Source: Siniperca chuatsi (taxonomy: Eukaryota > Chordata > Actinopteri > Centrarchiformes > Sinipercidae). Taken from it: a DNA stretch of 64,000 nt. The position numbers and the translations under genes were made by a program. Where the stretch lies: contig NC_058058.1 in NCBI RefSeq assembly GCF_020085105.1, forward strand, positions 8,023,175-8,087,174. Direction: 5' to 3'. A model generated the notes under the pieces. That model had not been told where the DNA came from. It saw only the letters and a program-made list of their open reading frames with translations, and made no database searches. This document shows, piece by piece, positions 10,629 through 21,716 of this stretch (its first letter is position 1; each line of letters begins with the position of its first letter).

Positions 10629-11411
10629 CACTCCATGGCCAAAAGCATGAGGACACCCTTGTCCACATACTTCTGTGTACTTTTGGTTTGGGCTGTTTTG
10701 AATGGTTTGAGCTACGCACCTTGTTACAATTAAAATAAATCTTAAAGCAATTGTTTGTAATTTTGGTAAATATGTGTAAGATGCAGATCTTCTGTTGAGA
10801 TGATAATTTTGAAACACCACTCTCATGTTTCCTGTCAAGCCAGTTAGCTTACCTTAGCATAAACACTGGAAAAACAGCTATCCTTGCTTTGTGCAAAGGT
10901 AATCAAAACCTGTCTACCAGCACTTCTAAAGCTCACTAATTAACACATTATATCTTTTTTTTAATACGTACAAAAACTGAAGTGTAAAACGACACGTTTT
11001 GGTTTAAAGGGGGTTATGTGCGGGACTATTTCATGACTGAGCTCAGTGACCTGGAGAATTTTCATCACTGTGAGGTTGCCAGTCAACCAGCAAAGACTCC
11101 AGTCCAGATATTTTAGAAAAGACAGATCCCTGACTTCAACTCCATCCAACACCTTTGGGGTGAACTGGAACGAGCCAGGCCTTAGCTCCCAAAATCATTA
11201 CCCGACTTCACTAATGCTCTTGTGGCTAAATGGGAGCAAATGGCCAGGTTCTAAAATCTTGTGGAAAGCTTTCCCAGGAGAGTGGAGGATATTATAGCAG
11301 CAAATTAATACTCAATGGTTTTGGAATGAGATGTTTAACAATCACATAGGGGTGTAATGTTACGGTGTCCACATACTTTGTTTAGGTTACCTCATACAAT
11401 TGGCCATAGTG
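10629..11411 (+). mobile_element. Degenerate Tc1-like DNA transposon
   Basis: The ends are imperfect inverted repeats: CACTCCATGGCCAAAAGC at the left, with TA before it, and ggccatagtg at the right. The right part keeps the C-terminal transposase signature on the plus strand: a HLWGELERA-like stretch near 11150, then PDFTNALVAKWEQ and NLVESFPRRVE-like codons near 11200-11290, interrupted by a stop within the frame. The catalytic core is gone and is replaced by an inserted repeat. Old and inactive. Confidence 0.75.
10755..11093 (+). mobile_element. Half copy of a fold-back MITE nested in the Tc1 element
   Basis: This contains the family's typical text (gttagcttaccttagcata, aaacactgga, gggggttatgtgc). 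It matches the left arm of the complete copy at 27061-27671. Tc1-derived sequence lies on both sides, so it inserted into the transposon. Confidence 0.6.
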
Positions 11412-11903
11412 TTTAATAAAATGCAATGTAAATGTCATTATTTGGTTCCTTAGGCCATACGTTCATGTTTGCATCATATTGTTATTGTCAACAGGCCTAT
11501 AAAGCACAGACTTGTGATATACAGTTGGTATTGTTGTCTTTTTCCAGAAATTTGGGATATAGGCATACAGTAGCTGTTCACCTTCTGTGGTTGGTTGCGC
11601 TGTGCTGTCACGTCATCCTTATCCTGGCCAATAAGCTTGTGTCTGGCGAGCTCGGCCTGTGCTGATCCTCTTCCCGACCACCTGTTGCAACTTAGTGCGA
11701 TAGGTTATCTGCAGAAGCATGATCAGATAAGACTTAGCATGGACAATTTGTTACCAGTAGCAATTCACAACAGGAACAATCAGATAATGCTTTTGAAATG
11801 ACAAGAGTGCTTTTGATCTGCAAGGGGCTCAACTGCTTCTAACGCCTACTTCGGCACCATCTTTTGCTCAACTAGGAGTTAATCCCTTCTTTGTCTTTGC
11901 AAA
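11412..11903 (+). promoter_or_regulatory. OSCP1 upstream region
   Basis: There is no gene or full repeat between the Tc1 remnant and the OSCP1 start codon. The OSCP1 promoter and 5'UTR must lie here unless an upstream exon was missed. No TATA box or ciliary X-box could be assigned with confidence. Confidence 0.4.
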
Positions 11904-14900
11904 ATGTCTGTGAGAACTCTCCCCCTGGTTTTCATTAATCTTGGTGGAGAGATGCTTTACATACTGGACCAACGGCTGCGAGCTCACAACACGTCTGAGG
12001 ACAATTCAGAGAAAGGTAGAGGTAGCTAGAGAACAGACAGGCTTGGTAGGTGTGTACGTGTTTAGCCTCTAGTTGTCCCTCCTCTTGACAAGCTGTAGCT
12101 GTCAGATGTCATTTTATAAACTGACAACGTGCATCTCATGCTTCTCATGCGCAACACCCCAAATGACAAGTCTATTTTCTTTCTTTTCTGTCTTGGGAAA
12201 CCTAACTCGAATGCAGGAGTGTGGTCAGAAAATGACAGAAAAAGAGGTATCCATGCCATACTTAAGCATATTATAGTTTAGTCAGTTCCTTCTGCCCCTG
12301 TAGTGTCTACTATTAGCTGTAACACTAATTACTGTAAATTGTGGTCCATTATACAGTAGTAGTCACTAGAATAGCTGCCCTAACACAGTAACTACATATT
12401 TGATCAAAAGTGCGTAATGACAGGAATCTGACTTTTTGGCATCTGTTTTACCATGATTTCATGAAAACAGCACGTAAAATTGTCATAGAGAGACAGACAA
12501 CTAGACACCTAGCTAAAGCAGGAGAGGAGTCTTGACGAGCTAGGGAGATAGCCACGGCTAGCTAAAGCTAAAACTAAATTTGCTTACCAAGTAATGTAAT
12601 TGTAATACCGTATGAAAAATAACCATTTTGATTAACTAACATGTTGATAATCAATTCATTCTATCAGTTTTGTAAGTCCACATAACTAAATGAGACAGTA
12701 GCTAACCCATTCATGATGGAGAAACAAACCTAGCTAAACTCCTGCTGACGGTAACTAGCTTAGCAGAGTAGCCGTAACTGCCATCTCAGCTTCTCACTGG
12801 TGGGGTTAAGCTACCTTTAAATCACATATTTAAATGTATTCATTTGTAGATTGATTTATTATTCTTTTTTTATACTGTAAATAGTAATACTTAACAGACA
12901 GGCAGACACAAGATAAAGATCCAGTATCTGTATTTGTGGTTCTTATCTAGGTTCTTAATCATCCTGAAAAGGCATAAAATTAAGGCTAACAACCTATTTG
13001 ATACGCAGATTGACTGAAAACTTTAAACCATTTTCTTTTTACTTTTTCACTGCTTCTGTATTTACTGCTCTCTGCCTTTGTAAAGCAGCAGCATAGCCCA
13101 GTGAGGACAACCGGCTATAGAAACAATGTAATTGCATTAACATCATAACAAGCTCTTTCGTCTCTTCCCCCATTCATAGTTATGAATGACATCGTTGGCA
13201 CCATGTTTAGTAAAGCCTTTATGGATGAACTTCTCAAACCTCAGCAGCTGTATTCTCACAGGACGCTGAAAGCAGTGCTAACTCGGTTAGCACACGCCTC
13301 CATCATGAGGCTGAACCCAGCCAGCATGGACAGGGTATGTACAAGATAATAGGAGATTAAGTATTTTGGGGAAAGTCCAAGTCAATGCTCAAGTTCCTAA
13401 GAGCAAGTCTTCAAAGGCAAATTGTCACTTTGCAAGTCATTCATATCTCTGATTGTCGACCATTAAAATGACATGACTTTTAAACGTTTTTCTTTTGAAG
13501 TTGTGTTAATAGTGTTTTTTACATGTCTAAGACCAAGTCATTTAAATCCACGATTTCACACATAGATATTTTTGTTTTTCAAGTCTAAAGTCAATTAAAG
13601 TCTTCAAGGGAGTCAAGCCTCAAAATATGTCAACTCTCAAGTGTATATTTTTGAGTCATAAGTCCAAATCTTCATTCTACAACTTTTGTACTTGTTGCAA
13701 GTCGTCATGGAATAACAATTTGAGAAAGATGCAGGGAAAATTGTCAGTTAGGCAGCAAAGAAGTAGTTTTGTTTGATTGAAGGGGTGTTCATATTTTCAT
13801 AACTTCTTTCCTTGTTCCTCCTGTAGCTTTATGAGCTGATGGTCATGGCGTTCAAATATCAGGTCTTCCTTTGTCCACGCCCAAAAGACTTGCTTCTCAT
13901 CTCTTACAATCACATAGATACCATCAGGGAACTTGTAAAAGACACTCCTGTGGTCGTGAACCAAGTGGACGAGACACATAGAAAGATCATTGAGGTATAC
14001 TGACAGCTGTTATTAAATCAACCTTGAATTAACATATTCCATTACCGATTGCTCCTTGTTGAAATGTTCAAATCCAAATACAGATGTGGTACATATCACC
14101 CCAGGATACAGTAGTCGGTGTACAATAAATTAGTCCAGATTCCAGCTGTCAGATTGTATCGCCTGTATCTGTACATCCTGTGTGACCTGTTCTTGTTCCT
14201 CATTGTAGGTTTACTCATCTTTATCAGAAGGTGAATTCCAGCTTCTCAGACAAACACTGCTCATATTTTTTCAAGACATGCATGTTCGCGTGAGTTCTCT
14301 GCTTTTTACTCATCCCTTCATACACATGAGATGAAAATATAACAGCTTTTTTTTTTTATTAGCGATTTTTTTTAATTCCCTCCTCTTAGGTGTCACTTTT
14401 CCTCAAAAATCAAGTCCAGAATCCCAACGGACGTTTTGCCCTGACAACATCAGGCCCAGTGCCTCATGGGATAGATGTCCCAGGGCTTATTAGGTAGGCA
14501 ACTGTGCAACAACATGGCACTGAATGTGTTCTGGTAGTTAGAAATCTGTTGAACTATCAAATCCTACACCCCCCCTTTTCTAGCTAACATCTATCATGTA
14601 GCATTTATTCCACTAGCATTCAACAACTACAGCAGAATGTTAAATGTTTAGCCACATTAGCAGCTATGCTGTAGGGATGAAAGTGTTGGTCAGTACTCCA
14701 CTTTGGTCCAGACTGAAATTTCACAACAAATATTGGATGGTTTGCTATGAAATTTGGTGCAGACATTTAAGGTCGCCAGAGGATGAGTCCTAATGACTTT
14801 TGTGATCCTCTGACTTTTCATCAAGCACCACCAGAGGTCAAAGTATTCAATTAACTAGTGAAATGTATCCTTATCTACCTAAGGATAGAAACAAAAACTG

Positions 14901-17074
14901 ACATGGACTCCCTTGGGATGAATTGTAATGACTTTGGTGATTCCTTAACTTTTCATCTTGTGCCATTTGTCCAATGCTTTGGTTTCGTTTAAATGCCTGC
15001 AAAACTAATGACATTCCCATCATCCTCAGCTGTAGTTTGTGTTTTTTTTTTTGGCAATTAGTGAATGTGAGCATGCTAACACGCTAAACTAAGGTGGTTA
15101 ACATGGTAAACATATTACCTGCTAACCATCAACTTGTTATCATTGTCATTGTGAGCATGTTAGCATGCTAACCTTACAATTTAGCTCCAAGCACAGCTGT
15201 GGCTGTAGATTTTTGTAACTTGTTAAATAGTATTTATCTTAGAAAATGGTAAGAAAGTTCTACAACATGTTCCAGCTTCTCAGAAAAAGCAATAAAAGAA
15301 TTCCTCTTTGAGAGTTACTGTACAGTAGCTAACAGAGGCTAGCTAGGAAAGCTAATTACGCTTCTAAAGTTAAGGCTGACCTGATTTATGTGCTTTTTTA
15401 CTTGGGAAATGTCTCAATATTCCATTGTGTCATCATCTGCTTCCTGTTTCCACAGGACGTTTGACAGAAAGGGCAGAGAAGTGAGACGAAGTGAGTTCCC
15501 CACAGGAGGAAGTTACACCAGCCCCATCAGAGAGGGATCTTTTGAACTGCATGGAGACCGAGTCATCAGACTGGGCTTGAACATGTATGTATGAACTGTA
15601 TACTGCTGCATCATTATGAATGTTTAACAAATACTGTATCTTATATGGATGACACTGCTGTGTTTTGTGTTTTACGAATTAAAGATACACTGTGAACCAT
15701 CCAGAGGAGACACACACATCCAAGGCTCCCTCTGTCAAGGTAATAATATGGAGAGTTTGCTGAATTTAGGGGCCCAAAGGCTCAGGTGGCACCTAAGCCA
15801 GGACCTCTGTTTGAAGTGACTGTTACAAGCGTGTCTCACTGCAAAGTCACAAGGCTCATTCAAAAGTTGGAATATCCTGATAAATTTTTTGCTCCTACTC
15901 TTTTCATATGATTTATATTTATTATATTATGTGTTAATTTACATAAACTAGCTGCACAGTTCATCAGGCAACAGTACACCTAAATTAAAAATGAATTTAA
16001 ATACATTTTACAGCACAACAGCTCTGCTTTAAGAAAATCTAACCTGCATCACATGCTCCCATTGATGGTTTTCTGTAATATGTTGTATAGTGCGCCACAG
16101 TATCTATAGAGAGGTGTGGCTCTAAAGATAGCTTTGGGAAAGATTTGTACAGCCTCTCTTCATCTCTAGCATGAAATAAATATTGAATTTGTGTTCAACT
16201 AACAGCAGAACTTTATGTTAACCTGCAGAAAGAAGGTGTGTCTTTACGTGTACTTAAGTAAAATTACTAATACCATACTGTGAAAATACTCCAGTTAAAG
16301 TCCAACATTCAACACCTTAGTTTAGTTAAAGTATGTATTATCAGCAAAATTTACTTAAAGTATCAAAGTAAAAGTACTCATTATGCAGTAAAATTGTCCC
16401 TTTCAGTGTTTTATTATTATATCAGATATTTCTTGATATTACTGCTGCATTCATGTGTATGTTGCATTTTACTGCTGTAAATGTTTAAGGTTGAGCTGAT
16501 TTGAACTGATTTATATACAGTTGGGTAGTTTAAGCTACAGCAATGCATCATGGTCTATAAGAACCACGTATCTCTAAAAAGTTTTCATGAGCTCAGAAAA
16601 ACAGTTTTCAGCTTTGTGATGATGCATTTTCCAACTGATCCAAGGAGGGTTTAAATAGTTCATTTAGCTTAAGAAGAATTTTCTCAACCCCCAAAGGATC
16701 TTAATCCTTCAGTTCATCACAAACAATTCTAATTTAAATTCAGCAAATTTGGAGATACGTGGTTTTCACCGGACAGGAAGATTATGAAAAATTATAATCT
16801 GAAAAGTAACTTAAGCTGTCAGACACATGTAGTGGAGTAAAAACTACAACATTTGCCTCTGAAATGTAGTGTAGTAGAAGTATAAAGTTATATAAGATAG
16901 AAATACTAAAGTAAAGTACAAGTTCCTCACATTTGTGCCTAAGTACAGTACTTAAATGTACTGAGTTACATTGCACCTCTGCCCATTGTTTCATAATCCG
17001 TCCATGCTTACTGGCACACCTAAATTTATATAGTGCTTTTATCCGAAGCACTCTCATTCACCCATTTACACAAC

Positions 17075-17115
<41 letters not shown>

Positions 17116-18865
17116 TGGCAGCGAGCTACCATGAAAAGAGCTGGTGTAACTATCAGGATCGAACAGCCAACCCTGTGATTAGTGGACAACCCGCTCCACC
17201 TCCTGGGCCCCAACCGCCCCTCATTAGTGTTATTAGTTACACCTGTAACTAGCATAGCATATATACATAAGCATATACTCAACTAAAATCTTTACATAAA
17301 TATATAAGTGGAAGTACTCAAGTACTGTACTGAAGCACTGAGATACTTGTACTTTACTTAATATTTCTACTCCACTGCATTTCAGCAAAAAATATTATAC
17401 TTTTTACTGCACTACATTTGTTTGACAACTAGTTACTAGTTTCTTTGCAAATTCATTAAATAATTTTACATACAAACCTTACGATCACCTTATGAAACAT
17501 GATTTGATGCATCGTTAGAGATTAAACGACCCAACTGTACATAAAGTAGTTAAAAGTATCTACCCCTCAACCACCTACAACATTAAGATGCTGCTTACAT
17601 ATTAATACATCAGTAATAATGATCAAATTATACAATATTTAATAATATAACCATTTTTCTGCATAAGTAATCTTGTGTACTTTTACATAAATATGATTTT
17701 GAAAGCAAGACTTTTACTTGTAATTGAGTTTTTTTACAATGTGGTATTACTAATTTTACTTAAGGATCTGGATACTTTTTCCATCACTGCACAATTCTCT
17801 CATTCTTCTCACTTTTTTCTTGCTTTTGATTGCACATTACTTACAGTGTAATCTAGGCATGAGACCATATTTCTATTCAGGTATAACCTTCCTGTGCACC
17901 TCCATCCTGCTGCAGAAACATGACACTCCCAACCTACTGGCCAAAGAGGAGCTGAACCTGATGGCTCGTCTGATGGGCAGCATGAAGGCCGAGAACATGC
18001 CCAAAGCTGAAACTGGCCTTCGGATCAACCTGTTTACTACAGACCAAGAGGAGGAGGAGGCGTGAGTGCTTTTCTTTTCGTTTCTCATTCTCTGCAATTA
18101 AATTAACAGTAATTCCCACAAATATGACTTTCATTTTGGTTAACAGGGAAGCTTCAGGTGGAGCTGAGGAGTCCTTGTTTGGGGTGATAAATATTCAAGC
18201 GATGCAGGTACAGTAGGGTAACTGTAGACTGTTGCAAACCAGCTTTTAGTTATAAACTGTCTGTTGGAAACGTCTAAACCTGAAAAAGGACTTGCAGCAT
18301 GATAAAAACAGCAGTCACTGATGTAGCAAAGAAGGTATACACACCTTATTAGGCTGATAATGTAACTGATAAATAGATTAAATGTGATATTTGAGGATAT
18401 GGTCACAACATTAATTCCCATTTTTCCTTTATAGACTTTAGACGGTGTAGTCCCTCATTCGTCCAGGAGTGTTCTATCGTAGAAAAGGTTTCAGTCGTAG
18501 TCATCTGGACACTGTTTTCAGAATCAAGACGTTTCGGCTCCCATCCGGAAGTCATTCCCAATTGTGAAAAAATTGGACGGGAACAGATGAAAACAGTGTC
18601 CAGATGACTACGACTGAAACCTTTTCTACGATTTATAGACTTTAGTTAACCAATTATTAGCCACCCTCTTAATAGCGGCCACATCGTTATTTTTTAATAA
18701 ATATGTGAAGAGTTGAGATGTTTGGGTTTATGTTTGATTCAGGATGAACAGGCTGCGACTGCGCTGGCTCGAATCGCCGGACAGTTTGCAGAACAAGAAG
18801 AGCAGCCTGAAAATCCCAGCAGCAACAAAGGAGACGACCTGCTGGCCATGATGGACAACCTCTGA
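11904..18865 (+). CDS. oscp1: Organic solute carrier partner 1 (OSCP1)
   Basis: Ten exons: 11904-12015, 13180-13334, 13827-13994, 14209-14289, 14390-14493, 15456-15584, 15685-15739, 17916-18061, 18147-18207, 18743-18865. All junctions are GT-AG and the phases add up to 377 aa plus stop, against 379 in human. The start MSVRTLPLVFINLGGEMLYI, the block LARLAHASIM-like around residues 75-90, LCPRPKD, FQLLRQTLLIFFQD, LLAKEELNLMARLMG and the end KGDDLLAMMDNL all match the OSCP1 family (Pfam Oscp1). The family was linked to organic-solute uptake in placenta and to cilia and testis; the molecular role is unsettled. Exon 6 to 7 gives NIY where human has NMY, because the donor splits the codon. It lies upstream of LSM10 on the same strand, as in human. 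Confidence 0.95.
14680..15215 (+). mobile_element. Non-autonomous repeat with gttagcatgctaac core, OSCP1 intron 5
   Basis: It opens near ccactttggtccagactgaa and ends with the tgagcatgttagcatgctaa stretch and gctgtggctgta. Related copies lie at 28504-28640, 32140-32690 and 58670-59150, the last two in reverse orientation. This is a multicopy percomorph-type repeat of uncertain class. Confidence 0.7.
16240..17800. mobile_element. Cluster of CAGTGGTGGAA-family MITE fragments, OSCP1 intron 7
   Basis: Two diverged, truncated pieces (about 16240-16970 and 17270-17800) rich in acttaagtaaaagtact motifs flank a (CA)n tract. They match the full-length copies at 24152-25022, 30754-31470 and 61312-62205. 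Confidence 0.6.
17077..17113. repeat. (CA)n microsatellite
   Basis: About 18 CA units. It explains the short His/Thr and Val/Cys runs in overlapping reading frames. Confidence 0.95.
18441..18631. mobile_element. Hairpin element with a 14-bp target duplication, OSCP1 intron 9
   Basis: The inverted arms (aaaggtttcagtcgtagtca and its complement, extending through ggacactgtttt) lie at about 18477-18631. The insert is flanked by the direct repeat tttatagactttag at 18428-18441 and 18632-18645. A second copy of the hairpin lies at 49553-49732 in a THRAP3 intron. Confidence 0.75.
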
Positions 18866-19791
18866 CCTCTGCTGTGTAGTTTCAATGAGACGATCAGACA
18901 CATGTATTGTTTCAACTTTACTGCCTAACTCTCTAAAGTCTATATCTCAGGTAAAATCACATTATCTGCCACTGTGAGCTTCTGTTTAATCTGTAAATTA
19001 TGCAGTTGTTGATGTATTCAGTTCTACATCTGGTTGTTTAACAATGAAGTATATTAGAGAGTAAGATAAATATCCAATGACTCATTCTGTAGCACCTATG
19101 CTATGACTGACATCAGACAAAAAGCTTTTTATTGCATTTAACTATGTTTTAAATTACTAGCACTTGGAAGTACCACATGAATGGACTACAAATTGTAAGA
19201 CCTGCTATATTTGATAATGTGTTTTCTATATAATCATTTTGTGTTTTCAGTAAAGCATTTATTCAGATTTTTTTTGTTTGTGTTCTGTTTTTTACACTAT
19301 GTAAGACTAAATTAGTCGTTCTGATGCAGGGATCTTGAACAGGCTCTAGCAAAGTCTGAACTTATTTCATTTCTCTGTTATTCATTAATTTTAATGATGA
19401 GATTCTTAACGTAATGACCAAGTTGCCTTAGGATCTGGTGATTTAGGCAAATACGGTGCATACATATAATATTTCCGAAAATATCATATTAAAATACATG
19501 CTGTGTGTAAATATACTGTATGAGAAACTGTATTTATCACTTCCATTTGTTTATTTTTTTAGGAATTTTAATGTACTAAATATGTTTTTTCCTTGACAGT
19601 ATTACTGTTTTATCAATTTTACATGATCCCTTTGATCGTAATTATGATCACTGATTATTCTCTTCATATTTTATTTGATTCATCATGATTCTGTGTTATA
19701 TGTTTTGTATGTGCGGCTGCTATCTTGGCCAGGACACTCCTGTAAGAGAGGTTTTTAAACTTGGCAAGGCCATTTTCTGGGTAAATACATT

Positions 19792-19833
<42 letters not shown>

Positions 19834-19939
19834 TATATCGGGGACGTATATATACAATTACTATACGAAGTTTTAACAGATGAATATAATTAGAGAGTAT
19901 ACGAATCCATAATATTCAGGGATTTTAAACATTTAGCAG
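18866..19939 (+). other. OSCP1 3'UTR and OSCP1-LSM10 spacer
   Basis: AT-rich with no coding content. A variant poly(A) signal AGTAAA near 19249 could end the OSCP1 transcript, but no AATAAA is obvious just downstream of the stop. A (TA)n tract lies at 19790-19848. Confidence 0.4.
19790..19848. repeat. (TA)n microsatellite
   Basis: A nearly uninterrupted TA run of about 50 bp in the OSCP1-LSM10 spacer. Confidence 0.9.
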
Positions 19940-20129
19940 CCTGCAGAGGGCGCTCTCGCTCTGTGTTGAATCAAATCTGCGACGTAAAGTGAAACGTCAT
20001 CACGCTGCGCTTCCTGGTTCGGACTTGTTGCGGGAAAACAAACTTGTTAACATCTTTGAACGGTTTATCTCCACCTGTAAACATTTGGTGTGGGGGTTTT
20101 CAGATGAGATAAGGATTTAGCTAATGCAG
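19940..20129 (+). promoter_or_regulatory. lsm10: LSM10 promoter and 5'UTR exon
   Basis: This is a local GC-rich island in AT-rich DNA. It has a CTCF-like GCAGAGGGCGCTC at about 19943-19955, then gacgtaaag...aacgtcatcacg, which contains CRE-like half sites. A splice donor (ATGCAG|GTAAATG) ends the putative non-coding exon at 20129; its partner acceptor is CTGTCTGCAG just before 21267. The transcription start is not determined. Confidence 0.5.
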
Positions 20130-21302
20130 GTAAATGTAAGAGTAACTGTATAACATGTGCTCTCTAGAGGCTCTGTCGTAGTTTTAAAAAAAAGTTAATT
20201 GGGTCGCTGCTAAAGCTAACAGTGAAGCTTGCTAATTCAACTTCTACCAGTGTCTCATAATAAAACTGGTCATTTTGAGGTGAAGACACAAATTAAATTA
20301 TCTGCCTTCTCTGTAATATCCAGCGTAAACCTATACCAATAATCACATGTTTGACTTTTTTGATCGCCATCGGTTTTTGTAAGATAGAAATATGTTGTTT
20401 TTTTTTGACTGTTAGAGGTTAATTATGTGTCTAATTTGACAGCTGAATTAATTTCAGGCTCACAATCTGTAGTAAATATCAGTAGCAAACATGTTGTGGT
20501 TTGATACCGATGCTGCTTTTTAAGGCTAGTATTAGCCCATATCAATAGTTTAGCAATGGTGGCCAAAGTTTCTTGCAAGTTTGTTGAGGTGTAAGGGACA
20601 GTAATTAAAAATACTAATATCCTCTACCTAATCATAAGGGTTTTTTTTTAAGAGATCTTTCATTTCTCAGAGTGATAATACCTTGCCCTTTTTCTGTGCA
20701 TCTCAGAGATGCTGACTGACTCTTAATTAGTGCTTTATTAAATGCAGGTGTGCTTAGGCCTGTGGCTCATCAGTTACAACACAATTCAGCTGTACATGTA
20801 TGTAATGTATGTTGCCTGCTACAGCTGCCTCAGAGCGATAAAAGTGAAGGCCATTTTCTATTTGATCAAAGTATTTTTTTTAAATAACTTAAACCTATTC
20901 TTTGCTTGTATTTTCTAATTTACATTGTTTGAAATTTAACAGTGTATAAATTATGTTTTGAAGCTTCATTGATGAGGTAAGTTACTACTGCAGTTTTACA
21001 GCTCTTTTCAGCTCTAAATATGAGTTGCTTTGATTAGAAGTTTTCATATTTCCCAGATTTTGGTTTCTCTTCACTTCAGTTTTACGTTACTGACCACAGG
21101 ACCAGAATCAGTGGAATTAGTACAGCATGATGAAAAGGCTCAGTTCACTGTGTCAGCAGCACATGGACAGACTGTAGACAAACATTAATGAAACATATTA
21201 CACAGTAAATAACTCACAGTTGCTAATTAATTGTATGATATTAGCTAATCTTCTGCCTGTCTGCAGGTGTCCCTGGCCTCTGGAGATCCTCTTCATCAGT
21301 CC

Positions 21303-21716
21303 ATGGAGTCACAGGGAACTGAATCCCCGCCGTTGGGCCCGAGGCCAATTGAAGTCATCAACTCCATCCGGGAGCGCACAATCGCAGAGAACAGCATGGT
21401 GGTCCTGCTGCAGGGCCTGCAAGGTGAGGTGACCACGGTGGACCTGAAGAACGAGAGCACGGCGCGGGGCCGCGTGGTCAACGTTGATGCCTTCATGAAC
21501 ATACGTCTGGAGGATGTGCTGTACCGGGACAGACGGGGTCAACTCACCAAGCTACAGGACCTGTTTGTCACTGGCAGGAACATCCGATACGTTCACATCC
21601 CAGACCATATGGACATAATGAAGACCATGCAGAGCCAGCTGGCCAAGATTCACAGAGTCCGCAACTTTACCAGTGACGGAGGAGGCAGAAAAGAGTACGC
21701 CAAGAACACAAAATAA
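21303..21716 (+). CDS. lsm10: U7 snRNA-associated Sm-like protein LSM10
   Basis: One coding exon, 137 aa. The start at 21303 ([12 protein letters not shown]) is the first ATG after the acceptor at 21266; an in-frame GTG at 21267 is the first base of the exon and not a likely start. The Sm fold is clear: [19 protein letters not shown], Sm1 region [20 protein letters not shown] then [10 protein letters not shown], and Sm2 region [15 protein letters not shown], all close to human LSM10. LSM10 pairs with LSM11 to replace SmD1/SmD2 in the U7 snRNP ring that processes replication-dependent histone pre-mRNA 3' ends in the nucleus. The N-terminus is about 15-20 residues longer than in human. It lies directly downstream of OSCP1, as in mammals. 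Confidence 0.96.
   Translation: MESQGTESPPLGPRPIEVINSIRERTIAENSMVVLLQGLQGEVTTVDLKNESTARGRVVNVDAFMNIRLEDVLYRDRRGQLTKLQDLFVTGRNIRYVHIPDHMDIMKTMQSQLAKIHRVRNFTSDGGGRKEYAKNTK

Noticed and set aside
16933-17282. His/Thr- and Val/Cys-rich ORFs
   Set aside because: They are readings of the (CA)n microsatellite.
21267-21302. LSM10 start at the upstream GTG (12 extra residues)
   Set aside because: 21267 is the first base after the splice acceptor and is not ATG; the first ATG is 21303.
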